From Stenotrophomonas maltophilia (GTDB lineage Bacteria > Pseudomonadota > Gammaproteobacteria > Xanthomonadales > Xanthomonadaceae), in assembly GCA_002364755.1 (NCBI GenBank), contig DEZI01000003.1, positions 57,905-66,754 on the forward strand: a stretch of DNA of 8,850 nt, given 5' to 3'. This document shows, piece after piece, positions 1 to 6,236 of the stretch. The notes beneath the pieces were generated by a model, which worked only from the letters and a program-made list of their open reading frames with translations, was not told the origin of the DNA and did not search any database. Numbering within the stretch: position 1 is the first letter of the stretch; every line of letters begins with the position of its first letter. Both the position numbers and the translations under genes were made by a program.

Positions 1-39
1 CCATGCGGCTCACGCCCCTGCCACCGGACCCACCCCGCC
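1..39. repeat. Right arm of a dispersed intergenic palindrome (cut by window start)
   Basis: Read on the reverse strand, this stretch begins GGCGGGG, continues TGGGTCCGG and ends near GTGAGCCGCATGG. The last 61 bases of the window show the same order of blocks on the plus strand (GGCGGGG, TGGGT, GGGGACGC, GTGA, CATGG). The two ends therefore look like opposite arms of two copies of one palindromic repeat. I recall full-length palindromes of this type between genes in Xanthomonas and Stenotrophomonas, but that is memory and was not searched. The element is incomplete because the window starts inside it. Confidence 0.55.
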
Positions 40-63
40 TTCGACAGTTTCCTGCGGCTGTTG

Positions 64-88
64 GTGGGTGCCGACCGTTGGTCGGCAC
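64..88 (+). repeat. SMAG-type REP hairpin, copy 1
   Basis: A GTGG head is followed by a 9-bp perfect stem (GTGCCGACC at 68-76 with GGTCGGCAC at 80-88) and a GTT loop. This matches the SMAG family of REP elements known from S. maltophilia, which have a short GTAG-like head next to a small hairpin. Such elements are usually intergenic, may affect mRNA stability, and are thought to be spread by RAYT transposases. No RAYT gene is in this window. Confidence 0.8.
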
Positions 89-101
89 GCTTCTGCTGTC
101 G

Positions 102-126
102 GTAGGTGTCGACCGTTGGTCGACAC
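102..126 (+). repeat. SMAG-type REP hairpin, copy 2
   Basis: A GTAG head is followed by a 9-bp perfect stem (GTGTCGACC at 106-114 with GGTCGACAC at 118-126) and the same GTT loop as copy 1. It lies in the same orientation, 13 bases downstream of copy 1. The two stems differ at one paired position, C71:G85 against T109:A123. This compensatory change keeps the pairing and supports a folded structure under selection or recent spread as a hairpin. Confidence 0.82.
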
Positions 127-185
127 GCGTTCCCCGGGGTCAGAGGGGGTTCAGTGGCGCGCACTGAATACGCGCCGGGGACGGG

Positions 186-191
186 TAGACT
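186..191 (+). promoter_or_regulatory. Possible -10 box (TAGACT) for the COG3904-type lipoprotein gene
   Basis: TAGACT lies 14 bases before the ATG at 206. The same hexamer occurs before the next gene at 1413-1418. No good -35 is visible about 17 bases upstream, so this is a weak call from the -10 and its position only. If used, transcription would start near 198 and leave a very short leader. Confidence 0.35.
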
Positions 192-205
192 GGGGCCTCG
201 TTTCC

Positions 206-1390
206 ATGAAAACCGGTTGCCCGATGTCCGTCAGATTCCACTGGTTGCCCCTGTTGTGCCTGGCCCTGACGGGCTGCAGCCAGCTGGAGAACCCTGGCAA
301 CGTCACTGCCGCCGACAAGGCCACGCGGGCGCCGGCCAGCGATGGCGAGAACATGGTGTCGATCAATGCGGCCGATGCGCCGCCGCCGCCGGTGGCGCCG
401 CCGCGCAGCAGGGCGGATCGGCCGTGGCCGCAGGCGCAGCTGGAGAACGGCCAGGCCTGGGTCAGCTGCGGTGCCGACTATGCCGCCGATGGCGGGGACG
501 GCGTTGAACTGGAAGGCCTGCAGCGCGAACAGATCGAGCAGGCCATGCAGCCGTGCGTCGAACGCGGGCTGCTGCGCGTGCGCTACCACGGCAAGATCAA
601 TCCGGGCTTCGCCGAAATGATGTGGCGGCTGGCGGTGGTGGCCGATGCGTTGAAGATCCACAAGCGCATCCTCGATCTCGATTCCAGCGGCGGCCAGGTT
701 GAATCGGCCATCGTCGCCGGCGACAGCATCGGTGAGTCAGGCTGGACCATCTGGGTGCGCGAGGGTTCCATCTGCCACAGCGCCTGTGTGTTCGTGCTCG
801 CGGCCGGCGATAACCGGCTGCTGTCGGGCAAGGTCGGCATCCATCGCATGATGCGCATCAGTTCCAAGGCTACCTCGCGCGCCGAGCTCAACCGCGAGCT
901 GCACGAGGTGTACGACAACGTGAAGGATTACCTGCAGCGCAACGGCGTGGCGGTGGGCGTGGCCGACCTGATGATGACCGTGCCCAACCGCAGCCTGCGC
1001 CTGCTTACCCCCGACGAGCTGCGCCAGTACGGCCTGGACGGGACCAACGCGGTGCAGGACGACCTCGAACGGATCAAGCAGATGCGTGCCTGCGGCGATG
1101 ATTTCGTGCAGCGCAAGGATGCCTTCCTGGTGGCCTTCGACCAGCAGTGCAAGCACGAAGGCGCGGAGATGGAATCGATCAACAGCTGCGGCCAGGCGCT
1201 GAAGCAGCGCTTCGGCTTCCCCGATGAGGTGTGCCCGGAAGAGAGCCCGCTCTCGGAAATCGATGTGGCGACCCTGCCGCCGGCCCCGCCGGAGAAGCCG
1301 CCGGTGGCCGAACAACCGGCCGCCGAAGGGGCCGCGCCGGCCGCGCAGGGTGATGCCGCGGCCGTGGAAGCCAGCGCCCCCGCGCGCTGA
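206..1390 (+). CDS. Probable lipoprotein with ClpP/SppA-like serine-protease fold (COG3904-type)
   Basis: The product of 394 aa starts with a lipoprotein signal: a short basic N-terminus, a Leu-rich core and the lipobox LTGC with Cys24. Ser at +2 predicts outer-membrane sorting by the Lol rule. The middle has the ClpP/crotonase-like pattern of COG3904 periplasmic proteins: LDSSGGQVESA, then CHSACVFVLAAG with the likely nucleophile Ser192, then GIHR with His213. A third catalytic Asp is not obvious, so activity is uncertain and the protein could be a non-catalytic relative. The region after the signal peptide has several more Cys, suggesting disulphides in the periplasm. The last ~40 residues are Pro/Ala-rich and probably disordered. 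The start is uncertain: ATG at 224 gives an equally good signal peptide (Cys18) and neither has a clear Shine-Dalgarno. The open frame extends upstream to 68, but that part runs through the SMAG repeats and is not credible coding. Substrate and role are unknown. Confidence 0.8.
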   Translation: MKTGCPMSVRFHWLPLLCLALTGCSQLENPGNVTAADKATRAPASDGENMVSINAADAPPPPVAPPRSRADRPWPQAQLENGQAWVSCGADYAADGGDGVELEGLQREQIEQAMQPCVERGLLRVRYHGKINPGFAEMMWRLAVVADALKIHKRILDLDSSGGQVESAIVAGDSIGESGWTIWVREGSICHSACVFVLAAGDNRLLSGKVGIHRMMRISSKATSRAELNRELHEVYDNVKDYLQRNGVAVGVADLMMTVPNRSLRLLTPDELRQYGLDGTNAVQDDLERIKQMRACGDDFVQRKDAFLVAFDQQCKHEGAEMESINSCGQALKQRFGFPDEVCPEESPLSEIDVATLPPAPPEKPPVAEQPAAEGAAPAAQGDAAAVEASAPAR

Positions 1391-1412
1391 CGGCGTACTC
1401 ACCGGTCTGAAG

Positions 1413-1418
1413 TAGACT
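1413..1418 (+). promoter_or_regulatory. Possible -10 box (TAGACT) for the DUF4019/MAPEG gene pair
   Basis: TAGACT sits in the 58-base gap after the lipoprotein gene, 30 bases before the ATG at 1449. It is identical to the hexamer at 186-191. No convincing -35 is visible. If real, the downstream pair has its own promoter rather than only read-through from the lipoprotein gene. Confidence 0.35.
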
Positions 1419-1448
1419 GCGGTTCTTACCCTCGAACCGGCGGTGTCC

Positions 1449-1973
1449 ATGAAGCGCGTGTGTTTGCCGAAGTTCCTGCTGTTGTCCCTGCTGCCGTTGA
1501 CCGCGCTGGCGCAAGCCCCGGCACCGGCCACGCCCGCACCGTCCCCCTCACGCCCGGCGCCGGCGACCCCGGCCCTGACCGCTGCGCAGCAGGCACAGGT
1601 GCAGAAGCAGGATGCGGACATGAGCGCTGCGGCACTGAAGGCCGCCCAGCTGGTGGACAGCAACCGTGCCGGTGAGCTGTGGGACGGTGCCTCGGCCGTG
1701 GCCCGCCGCGCGGTGCCCAAGGCGGCGTTCGTCAGCCAGCTGGCCGCCGATCGCACCCGTCTGGGCACCATGAACGGCCGCGGCCAGCCGACCATCACCC
1801 GGGTCAAGTACGCCGCCGGCGCCGCCGTGCCGGAAGGCCTGTACATCAACGTCAGCTTCCCGACCCGCTTCGCCAACAGCGCGCAGCCGGTGCGCGAACT
1901 GGTGTCGTTCCGTTTCGACGAGGACCAGACCTGGCGCCTGGCCGGTTACAGCCTGCGCGCGTCCGCACCCTGA
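1449..1973 (+). CDS. Secreted DUF4019-family protein
   Basis: The product of 174 aa begins with a Sec signal peptide: Lys/Arg near the start, a long Leu-rich core, and probable cleavage after ALA at residue 21. A Pro/Ala-rich linker of about 25 residues follows. Residues ~55-172 match the DUF4019 pattern: an early Trp in ELWDGAS, a spaced Lys/Phe segment (PKAAFVSQL), R-x-x-LG, P-x-GLYINVSF, and a closing W-R-L-A-G-Y. The function of DUF4019 is not known; the protein is probably periplasmic. ATG at 1449 was preferred to the in-frame GTG at 1443 because it leaves a normal signal-peptide N-terminus. It has no strong Shine-Dalgarno. The stop is 12 bases before the MAPEG gene, which suggests an operon. 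Confidence 0.78.
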   Translation: MKRVCLPKFLLLSLLPLTALAQAPAPATPAPSPSRPAPATPALTAAQQAQVQKQDADMSAAALKAAQLVDSNRAGELWDGASAVARRAVPKAAFVSQLAADRTRLGTMNGRGQPTITRVKYAAGAAVPEGLYINVSFPTRFANSAQPVRELVSFRFDEDQTWRLAGYSLRASAP

Positions 1974-1985
1974 CGGAGAACATCG

Positions 1986-2375
1986 ATGGCCACTGAACTG
2001 ACCCTGCTGGCCTGGGCGATGCTGCTCGGCTTTGTGTACATCTTCGCTGCGTCCACCGTGGTCACCCGCGAGCGCGGAATGAAATGGAACGCGTCGGCGC
2101 GCGATGCGCCCGACGTGCCATTGAGCCCGCTGGCGGGAAGGCTGAAGCGGGCGCAGGCCAACTTCTTCGAAACGTTCCCGTTTTTCGCTGCCGCCGCGAT
2201 CGCGGTGGTGGTGGCCGGGCGCAGCAACGAGACCACTGTGCTGGCCGCGCAGGTCTATTTCTGGGCGCGGGTGGTCTACCTGCCGCTGTACGCGGCAGGC
2301 GTGCCCTACGTGCGCAGCCTGGTCTGGGTGGTCTCGATCGTGTCGATCTTCAAGCTGGTATTCGCACTGCTCTGA
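1986..2375 (+). CDS. MAPEG-family membrane protein
   Basis: The product of 129 aa is strongly hydrophobic, with four predicted membrane helices near residues 4-25, 61-77, 84-107 and 110-128. The segment RAQANFFETFPFFAAAA carries the N-x-x-E signature seen in MAPEG proteins (relatives of microsomal glutathione S-transferase), and the length is typical of bacterial members. Some MAPEG proteins bind glutathione; what this one does is not known. A GGAG Shine-Dalgarno at 1975-1978 lies 7 bases before the ATG and fixes the start. Only 12 bases separate it from the DUF4019 stop, so the two are probably one transcript; a shared function is inference. Confidence 0.85.
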   Translation: MATELTLLAWAMLLGFVYIFAASTVVTRERGMKWNASARDAPDVPLSPLAGRLKRAQANFFETFPFFAAAAIAVVVAGRSNETTVLAAQVYFWARVVYLPLYAAGVPYVRSLVWVVSIVSIFKLVFALL

Positions 2376-2422
2376 GTCGGCGCGGGCCTGATCCAGATCA
2401 TGGCCAGTCATGCGCCTGGCGC

Positions 2423-2428
2423 TATTCT
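2423..2428 (+). promoter_or_regulatory. Possible -10 box (TATTCT) for ubiM
   Basis: TATTCT lies in the 86-base gap between the MAPEG gene and ubiM, 33 bases before the ATG at 2462. It fits the TANNCT pattern seen before other genes here. No clear -35 is visible. I see no terminator between the MAPEG gene and ubiM, so read-through is also possible. Confidence 0.35.
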
Positions 2429-2450
2429 GGGCCCGACTGGAATCAACGGC

Positions 2451-2456
2451 AGGAGG
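2451..2456 (+). promoter_or_regulatory. Shine-Dalgarno AGGAGG of ubiM
   Basis: A full-consensus AGGAGG ends 5 bases before the ATG at 2462. It selects 2462 over the in-frame ATG at 2471, and over the upstream extension of the open frame back to 2084, which lies inside the MAPEG gene. Confidence 0.8.
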
Positions 2457-2461
2457 CGCGG

Positions 2462-3640
2462 ATGCGCAGGATGGACGTGGTGGTGGTCGGTGCGGGCCCA
2501 GCGGGCCTGTGCTTTGCGCGTGCGCTGGCTGGCAGCGGTCTGCAGGTCGGCCTGATCGAGGTGCAGCCGCGCGAGGCGCTGGCCCAGGCGGCCTTCGATG
2601 GCCGCGAGATTGCCCTGACCCATGCGTCTCGACAGAGCCTGGAACAGCTGGGCCTGTGGCAGCGCCTGCCCGAAGCGGAAATTTCCGAGCTGCGCGATGC
2701 GCGGGTGTTGAACGGCGCATCGCCGTTTGCGCTGACCTTCGCCAGTGGCCAGCGCGATGGCCAGCCGCTCGGCTGGCTGGTGGCCAATCACCTGATCCGC
2801 CGCGCCGCCTGGGAGGCGGTGCAGGGCCAGACCGGGCTGGAGCTGTTCGACGGCCGCAAGGTGCTGGCCGTGCAGGCCGACGCGCAGGGCCACGTGGTCG
2901 CGCTGGATGACGGCAGCGAACTGCATGCCCGCCTGCTTGTCGCCGCCGACAGCCGCTTCTCCGCCACCCGCCGCATGCTCGGCATCGGCGCGCAGATGCG
3001 TGACTTCGGCAAGTCGATGCTGGTCTGCCGCATGCAGGTCGAGCGCGACCACCATCACGCCGCGTGGGAATGGTTCGGCTATGGCCGCACGATGGCGCTG
3101 CTGCCGCTCAACGAAGGCCAGGCCTCGGCGGTCATCACCCTGCCGCCGCGGCAGATCGAGGAGCTGCTGGCGCTGGACGAGGTGGGCTTCGGCGAGGCCA
3201 TCACCGCGTGCTTCGAGCATCGCCTGGGGCAGATGCAGCCGGTGGCCACGCCCAAGGCCTATCCGCTGGTGGGGGTGTACGCGCATCAGTTCATCGGCGA
3301 GCGCTCGGCGCTGATCGGTGATGCCGCGGTGGGCATGCACCCGGTCACCGCGCATGGCTTCAATCTGGGCCTGGCCAGTGCACAACGGCTGGCGCAGGGC
3401 ATCCTGGCGCAGCAGCAACGGGGCGCGGACATTGCCGCGACCCGCATGCTGGCGCGATACCAGAGCGGTCACCGGCTGGCGTCGCGACCGCTGTACGAGG
3501 CCACCAACGCCATTGCCAGCCTGTACACGGACGATCGGCGGCCGGCACGCCTGCTGCGCGCGGCCGGGCTGCGGGTGGCGCAGGGCGTCGCGCCGTTCCG
3601 GCAGCTGATCGCCGCGCACCTGACCCAGCGGGTGGCCTGA
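2462..3640 (+). CDS. ubiM: Ubiquinone-biosynthesis FAD-dependent hydroxylase UbiM
   Basis: The product of 392 aa is a class A flavoprotein monooxygenase of the UbiH/UbiF/UbiI/COQ6 family, of usual length. It has the N-terminal FAD-binding GAGPAG (residues 10-15), then FDGREIALTHAS, the family's central Asp motif as ADSRFSATR (Asp163), and the third flavin motif starting GDAA at 286. That last motif reads GMHPVTAHGFNLG, where UbiH, UbiF and UbiI usually have a GQG. This and phrases such as VLNGASPFAL and VANHLIRRAA match my memory of Neisseria UbiM closely. UbiM enzymes hydroxylate the ubiquinone ring and can act on more than one carbon, replacing several specialised hydroxylases. It would act with the quinone-synthesis enzymes at the inner membrane. 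No other ubi gene is nearby. The start is set by AGGAGG at 2451-2456. Confidence 0.9.
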   Translation: MRRMDVVVVGAGPAGLCFARALAGSGLQVGLIEVQPREALAQAAFDGREIALTHASRQSLEQLGLWQRLPEAEISELRDARVLNGASPFALTFASGQRDGQPLGWLVANHLIRRAAWEAVQGQTGLELFDGRKVLAVQADAQGHVVALDDGSELHARLLVAADSRFSATRRMLGIGAQMRDFGKSMLVCRMQVERDHHHAAWEWFGYGRTMALLPLNEGQASAVITLPPRQIEELLALDEVGFGEAITACFEHRLGQMQPVATPKAYPLVGVYAHQFIGERSALIGDAAVGMHPVTAHGFNLGLASAQRLAQGILAQQQRGADIAATRMLARYQSGHRLASRPLYEATNAIASLYTDDRRPARLLRAAGLRVAQGVAPFRQLIAAHLTQRVA

Positions 3641-3660
3641 ACGGGCTGGGCGTGCCTGGA

Positions 3661-3882
3661 TCAGCCGGCGGCCAGCACCCGGATCTGGCTGTCGGCGAAT
3701 TCGACCACCTGGCCTGCGCGGATCTTGCAGGCCTTGCGCAGCTCGACCTCGCCATCAACCCGCACCTGCCCCTCGCTGATGACCATCTTGGCCTCGCCGC
3801 CGCTGGTGACCAGGTCGGCCAGCTTGAGCAGCTGCTTGAGTTCGACGTACTCGCCGTCGAGGTCGAATTCGAGGATCTGCAT
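3661..3882 (-). CDS. YbcJ-like S4-domain RNA-binding protein
   Basis: This 73-aa protein is nearly all one S4 domain: a helical part (VELKQLLKLADLVTSGGEAK) followed by the loop and strands typical of S4 (EGQVRVDGEVELRKACKIRAG). It closely resembles E. coli YbcJ in length and motif order. S4 domains bind structured RNA; the target of the YbcJ group is not known to me. The open frame extends upstream to 3972, but that part has low-complexity, non-conserved-looking sequence. The ATG at 3882 begins the domain and is preceded, on the minus strand, by AAGGA about 9 bases away. It converges on ubiM, with only 20 bases between the stops, and diverges from deaD. Confidence 0.88.
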   Translation of the reverse strand: MQILEFDLDGEYVELKQLLKLADLVTSGGEAKMVISEGQVRVDGEVELRKACKIRAGQVVEFADSQIRVLAAG

Positions 3883-3919
3883 GGTGGGGTATCCTTGGTT
3901 AGCGGGCGGGAAGGGCGCG

Positions 3920-3925
3920 TATTGT
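3920..3925 (-). promoter_or_regulatory. Possible -10 region of the S4-domain gene
   Basis: On the minus strand this reads ACAATA within GCGCACAATACGCG, about 38 bases before the ATG at 3882. It is the only AT-containing hexamer in a G+C-rich stretch. No matching -35 was recognised. Confidence 0.3.
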
Positions 3926-3990
3926 GCGCCAGCGCGACCCGGAAGGGGATGCGAATGGTTTCCTGTACGCATGGTTCAGGGAGAGTGCGG

Positions 3991-3996
3991 TATCAT
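3991..3996 (+). promoter_or_regulatory. Possible -10 box (TATCAT) of deaD
   Basis: TATCAT matches four of six positions of the sigma-70 -10 consensus and is 132 bases before the chosen deaD start. The -35 region is not consensus. If this is the promoter, the deaD mRNA has a leader of roughly 120-130 bases containing the hairpin at 4046-4091. Long leaders are known for cold-induced helicase mRNAs, but no CspA-like cold box was identified here. Confidence 0.4.
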
Positions 3997-4045
3997 TCCG
4001 CTCTGAGTGAGTGAAATCTCCTCCGACCGAGCAGCGCCAGGGCAC

Positions 4046-4091
4046 GCGATAAGAAGGGCGCCCAAAGCGCGGACCATCCCTTTTTTATCGC
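4046..4091 (+). promoter_or_regulatory. Hairpin in the probable deaD leader
   Basis: GCGATAAGAAGGG at 4046-4058 pairs with 4079-4091 over 13 continuous positions, two of them G.U as RNA (4053.4084 and 4056.4081). A 20-base loop holds a possible 3-bp inner stem (4059-4061 with 4067-4069). The 3' arm contains a run of six T. It ends 36 bases before the helicase ATG and 6 bases before the alternative ATG at 4098. The structure could be a leader regulator of deaD (attenuator, temperature- or helicase-responsive element, or stability element), or a weak terminator for transcripts running antisense to the S4 gene. G.U pairs mean the fold favours the plus-strand RNA. Confidence 0.55.
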
Positions 4092-4117
4092 ACTGCCATG
4101 CAGATGGCCGTGCCTTT

Positions 4118-4121
4118 GGAG
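4118..4121 (+). promoter_or_regulatory. Shine-Dalgarno GGAG that sets the deaD start
   Basis: GGAG ends 6 bases before ATG 4128. The two in-frame ATGs at 4098 and 4104 have no such site; the first lies just after the leader hairpin. Confidence 0.7.
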
Positions 4122-4127
4122 TTCCCC

Positions 4128-6086
4128 ATGTCCCAAGATTCCCAGACGCCGACCCCGGCGCCGTTGCAGTTCGCGCAGCTCGGCCTGTCCGAACCTGTGA
4201 TGCAGGCCGTCAGCGCCATCGGCTATGAAACCCCGTCGCCGATCCAGGCCGCCACCATCCCGGCGATGCTGGAAGGCCGCGACGTGCTGGGCCAGGCGCA
4301 GACCGGTACCGGCAAGACAGCCGCTTTCGCCCTGCCGGTACTGTCCAACATCGACCTGCAGCAGATCAAGCCCCAGGCCCTGATCCTGGCGCCGACCCGC
4401 GAGCTGGCCATCCAGGTCGCCGAGGCCTTCCAGTCCTATTCGTCGAAGATCCCCGGCTTCCGCGTGCTGCCGGTGTACGGCGGCCAGCCCTACGGCCAGC
4501 AGCTGTCGGCCCTGCGCCGCGGCGTGCACATCGTGGTCGGTACCCCCGGCCGCGTGATCGACCACCTGGAGCGCAGCACCCTCGACCTGTCCGAGCTGAA
4601 GACCCTGGTGCTGGACGAAGCCGATGAAATGCTGCGCATGGGCTTCATCGACGACGTCGAAGCCGTGCTGAAGAAGCTTCCGGAGCAGCGCCAGGTGGCG
4701 CTGTTCTCGGCCACCATGCCGCCGCAGATCCGTCGCATCGCCCAGACCTACCTGCAGGATCCGGTTGAAGTCACCATCCAGGCCAAGACCACCACCTCGG
4801 CCAACATCCGCCAGCGTTACTGGTGGGTGAGCGGCATGCACAAGCTGGACGCGCTGACCCGCATCCTGGAAGTCGAGCCGTTCGACGCGATGATCATCTT
4901 CGCCCGCACCAAGGCCGGCACCGAGGAACTGGCCGGCAAGCTGCAGGCCCGTGGCCTGGCCGCTGCCGCCATCAACGGCGACATGCAGCAGGCCCAGCGT
5001 GAGCGCACCATTGCCATGCTGAAGGAAGGCAAGCTGGACATCCTGGTGGCCACCGACGTGGCCGCCCGCGGCCTGGACGTGGAGCGCATCAGCCACGTGC
5101 TGAACTACGACATCCCGTACGACACCGAAAGCTACGTGCACCGCATCGGCCGTACTGGCCGTGCCGGCCGCAGCGGCGAGGCGATCCTGTTCGCCACCCC
5201 GCGCGAGAAGGGCATGCTGCGCCAGATCGAGCGCGCCACCCGCCAGCCGATCGAAGAAATGCAGCTGCCGAGCGTGGAAGCGGTCAACGACACCCGCATC
5301 AACAAGTTCACCTCGCGCATCAGCGAAACCCTCGGTGCCGGCGGCCTGGACTTCTACCGCCAGCTGCTGGAACGCTTCGAGAACGAGCAGAACGTGCCGG
5401 CCATCGAAGTGGCTGCTGCCCTGGCCAAGATGCTGCAGGGCGATACTCCGTTCCTGCTGCAGCCGCCGGTGCGCGCCCCGCGTGAAGAGCGTGCGCCGCG
5501 TGAACGCTTCGAACGCCCGGAGCGTGCCGACCGTGGCGACCGCAACGAGCGTGGCCCGCGCTTCGAACGTGGCCCGCGCCGTGAAGATGGTGAGGGTGGC
5601 TTCGAGCAGCGTCCGCGTCGTGATGTGCCGCCGCGCGGTGCGCCGGAGCAGGGCATGGAGACCTACCGCATCTCGGTTGGCCACCAGCACGGCGTGAAGC
5701 CGGCCAACATCGTCGGCGCCATCGCCAACGAGGCCGGTCTGGAAAGCCGTTTCATCGGCCGCATCGACATCCATGACGACTTCTCGCTGCTGGACCTGCC
5801 GGCGCAGATGCCGCAGGACGTGCTCTCGCACCTGCAGAAGGTGTGGGTGTCCGGCCAGCAGCTGCAGATGCGTGCGCTGGCCCCGGGTGAAGACACCAAC
5901 CCGGCACCGCGTCCGTTCAAGCCGCGCTTCGACAAGCGTGGTCCGGGCGGTCCAGGCGGTCCGCGCCGTGGTGGTCCGGGCGGCCCGGGTGGCCATGGTG
6001 GTCCGGGTGGCGACCGCGGCGGTGACCGCGACAGCCGTCCGCCGCGTCGTGACGGCTTCAAGCCGCGCGGCCCGCGCAGCTACTGA
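4128..6086 (+). CDS. deaD: ATP-dependent DEAD-box RNA helicase DeaD/CsdA
   Basis: The product of 652 aa has all core helicase motifs in order: Q motif (GYETPSPIQ), Walker A AQTGTGKT (57-64), PTRELA, TPGR, DEAD (163-166), SAT (194-196), a motif IV region (IIFARTK), TDVAARGLD (from 309) and HRIGRTGRAGR (338-348). An Arg/Glu-rich linker at about 452-505 is followed by a DbpA/CsdA-type RNA-binding domain at about 510-582 (METYRISVG through GRIDIH), then a basic Gly/Arg/Pro-rich tail to the end. This is the layout of E. coli DeaD/CsdA, which unwinds RNA in ribosome large-subunit assembly and mRNA turnover and is cold-induced in E. coli; cold induction here is inference. Length is close to the E. 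coli protein. The start at 4128 is chosen for its GGAG; ATG at 4098 would add 10 residues. A strong terminator follows 18 bases after the stop, so the gene is probably monocistronic. Confidence 0.95.
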   Translation: MSQDSQTPTPAPLQFAQLGLSEPVMQAVSAIGYETPSPIQAATIPAMLEGRDVLGQAQTGTGKTAAFALPVLSNIDLQQIKPQALILAPTRELAIQVAEAFQSYSSKIPGFRVLPVYGGQPYGQQLSALRRGVHIVVGTPGRVIDHLERSTLDLSELKTLVLDEADEMLRMGFIDDVEAVLKKLPEQRQVALFSATMPPQIRRIAQTYLQDPVEVTIQAKTTTSANIRQRYWWVSGMHKLDALTRILEVEPFDAMIIFARTKAGTEELAGKLQARGLAAAAINGDMQQAQRERTIAMLKEGKLDILVATDVAARGLDVERISHVLNYDIPYDTESYVHRIGRTGRAGRSGEAILFATPREKGMLRQIERATRQPIEEMQLPSVEAVNDTRINKFTSRISETLGAGGLDFYRQLLERFENEQNVPAIEVAAALAKMLQGDTPFLLQPPVRAPREERAPRERFERPERADRGDRNERGPRFERGPRREDGEGGFEQRPRRDVPPRGAPEQGMETYRISVGHQHGVKPANIVGAIANEAGLESRFIGRIDIHDDFSLLDLPAQMPQDVLSHLQKVWVSGQQLQMRALAPGEDTNPAPRPFKPRFDKRGPGGPGGPRRGGPGGPGGHGGPGGDRGGDRDSRPPRRDGFKPRGPRSY

Positions 6087-6104
6087 TCCGCCGCGATGTG
6101 CCTG

Positions 6105-6134
6105 AACAACGCCAGCCCCCGGGCTGGCGTTGTT
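6105..6134 (+). terminator. Intrinsic terminator of deaD
   Basis: AACAACGCCAGCC at 6105-6117 pairs perfectly with GGCTGGCGTTGTT at 6122-6134, a 13-bp stem with a 4-base loop. The 3' arm and following bases are T-rich (TTGTTCGTTTC) rather than a pure T run. It begins 18 bases after the helicase stop. A-rich bases on the 5' side could let it act on minus-strand transcripts too, though no minus-strand gene ends here. Confidence 0.85.
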
Positions 6135-6140
6135 CGTTTC

Positions 6141-6206
6141 GGGCCACAAAAGGGGGACGGAGGGGATTGAATCCATTCCATCCCCTCCGTCCCCTTGCCG
6201 TGGCCC
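6141..6206. repeat. Large two-level intergenic palindrome
   Basis: The outer arms GGGCCAC (6141-6147) and GTGGCCC (6200-6206) pair over 7 bp. After a 5-base internal loop on each side, 6153-6167 pairs perfectly with 6180-6194 over 15 bp (GGGGACGGAGGGGAT with its complement). A small GAAT/ATTC stem lies at the tip (6169-6172 with 6175-6178). It follows the deaD terminator directly. I recall GGGGACGGAGGGGATT-type palindromes between genes in Stenotrophomonas and Xanthomonas, so this is probably a dispersed repeat, possibly of REP/MITE type; this was not searched. It could also act as a back-up or transcript-stabilising hairpin. Confidence 0.7.
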
Positions 6207-6236
6207 GGCTTCGCATGGTCCACACACGGGCGGCCA

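Noticed and set aside
156..176. GGCGCG/CGCGCC inverted repeat before the lipoprotein gene
   Set aside because: Six G+C-only pairs with a 9-base loop are expected by chance at this base composition, and it does not match the SMAG units next to it.
68..205. N-terminal extension of the lipoprotein gene
   Set aside because: It reads through both SMAG hairpins and the probable -10 box, and would bury the lipoprotein signal peptide 46 residues inside the protein.
737..2720. Long overlapping minus-strand frames across the lipoprotein, DUF4019 and MAPEG genes
   Set aside because: They cross several well-supported plus-strand genes and show only composition-driven sequence.
3644..3666. Terminator between the convergent ubiM and S4 genes
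   Set aside because: Only a 5-bp stem (GGCTG with CAGCC) with a 13-base loop and no T run was found.
5455..6083. Tandem repeats in the 3' third of deaD
   Set aside because: The repeated CGT/GGT-rich codons encode the Arg-rich linker and Gly/Arg tail usual for DeaD/CsdA proteins, so no separate repeat element is needed.
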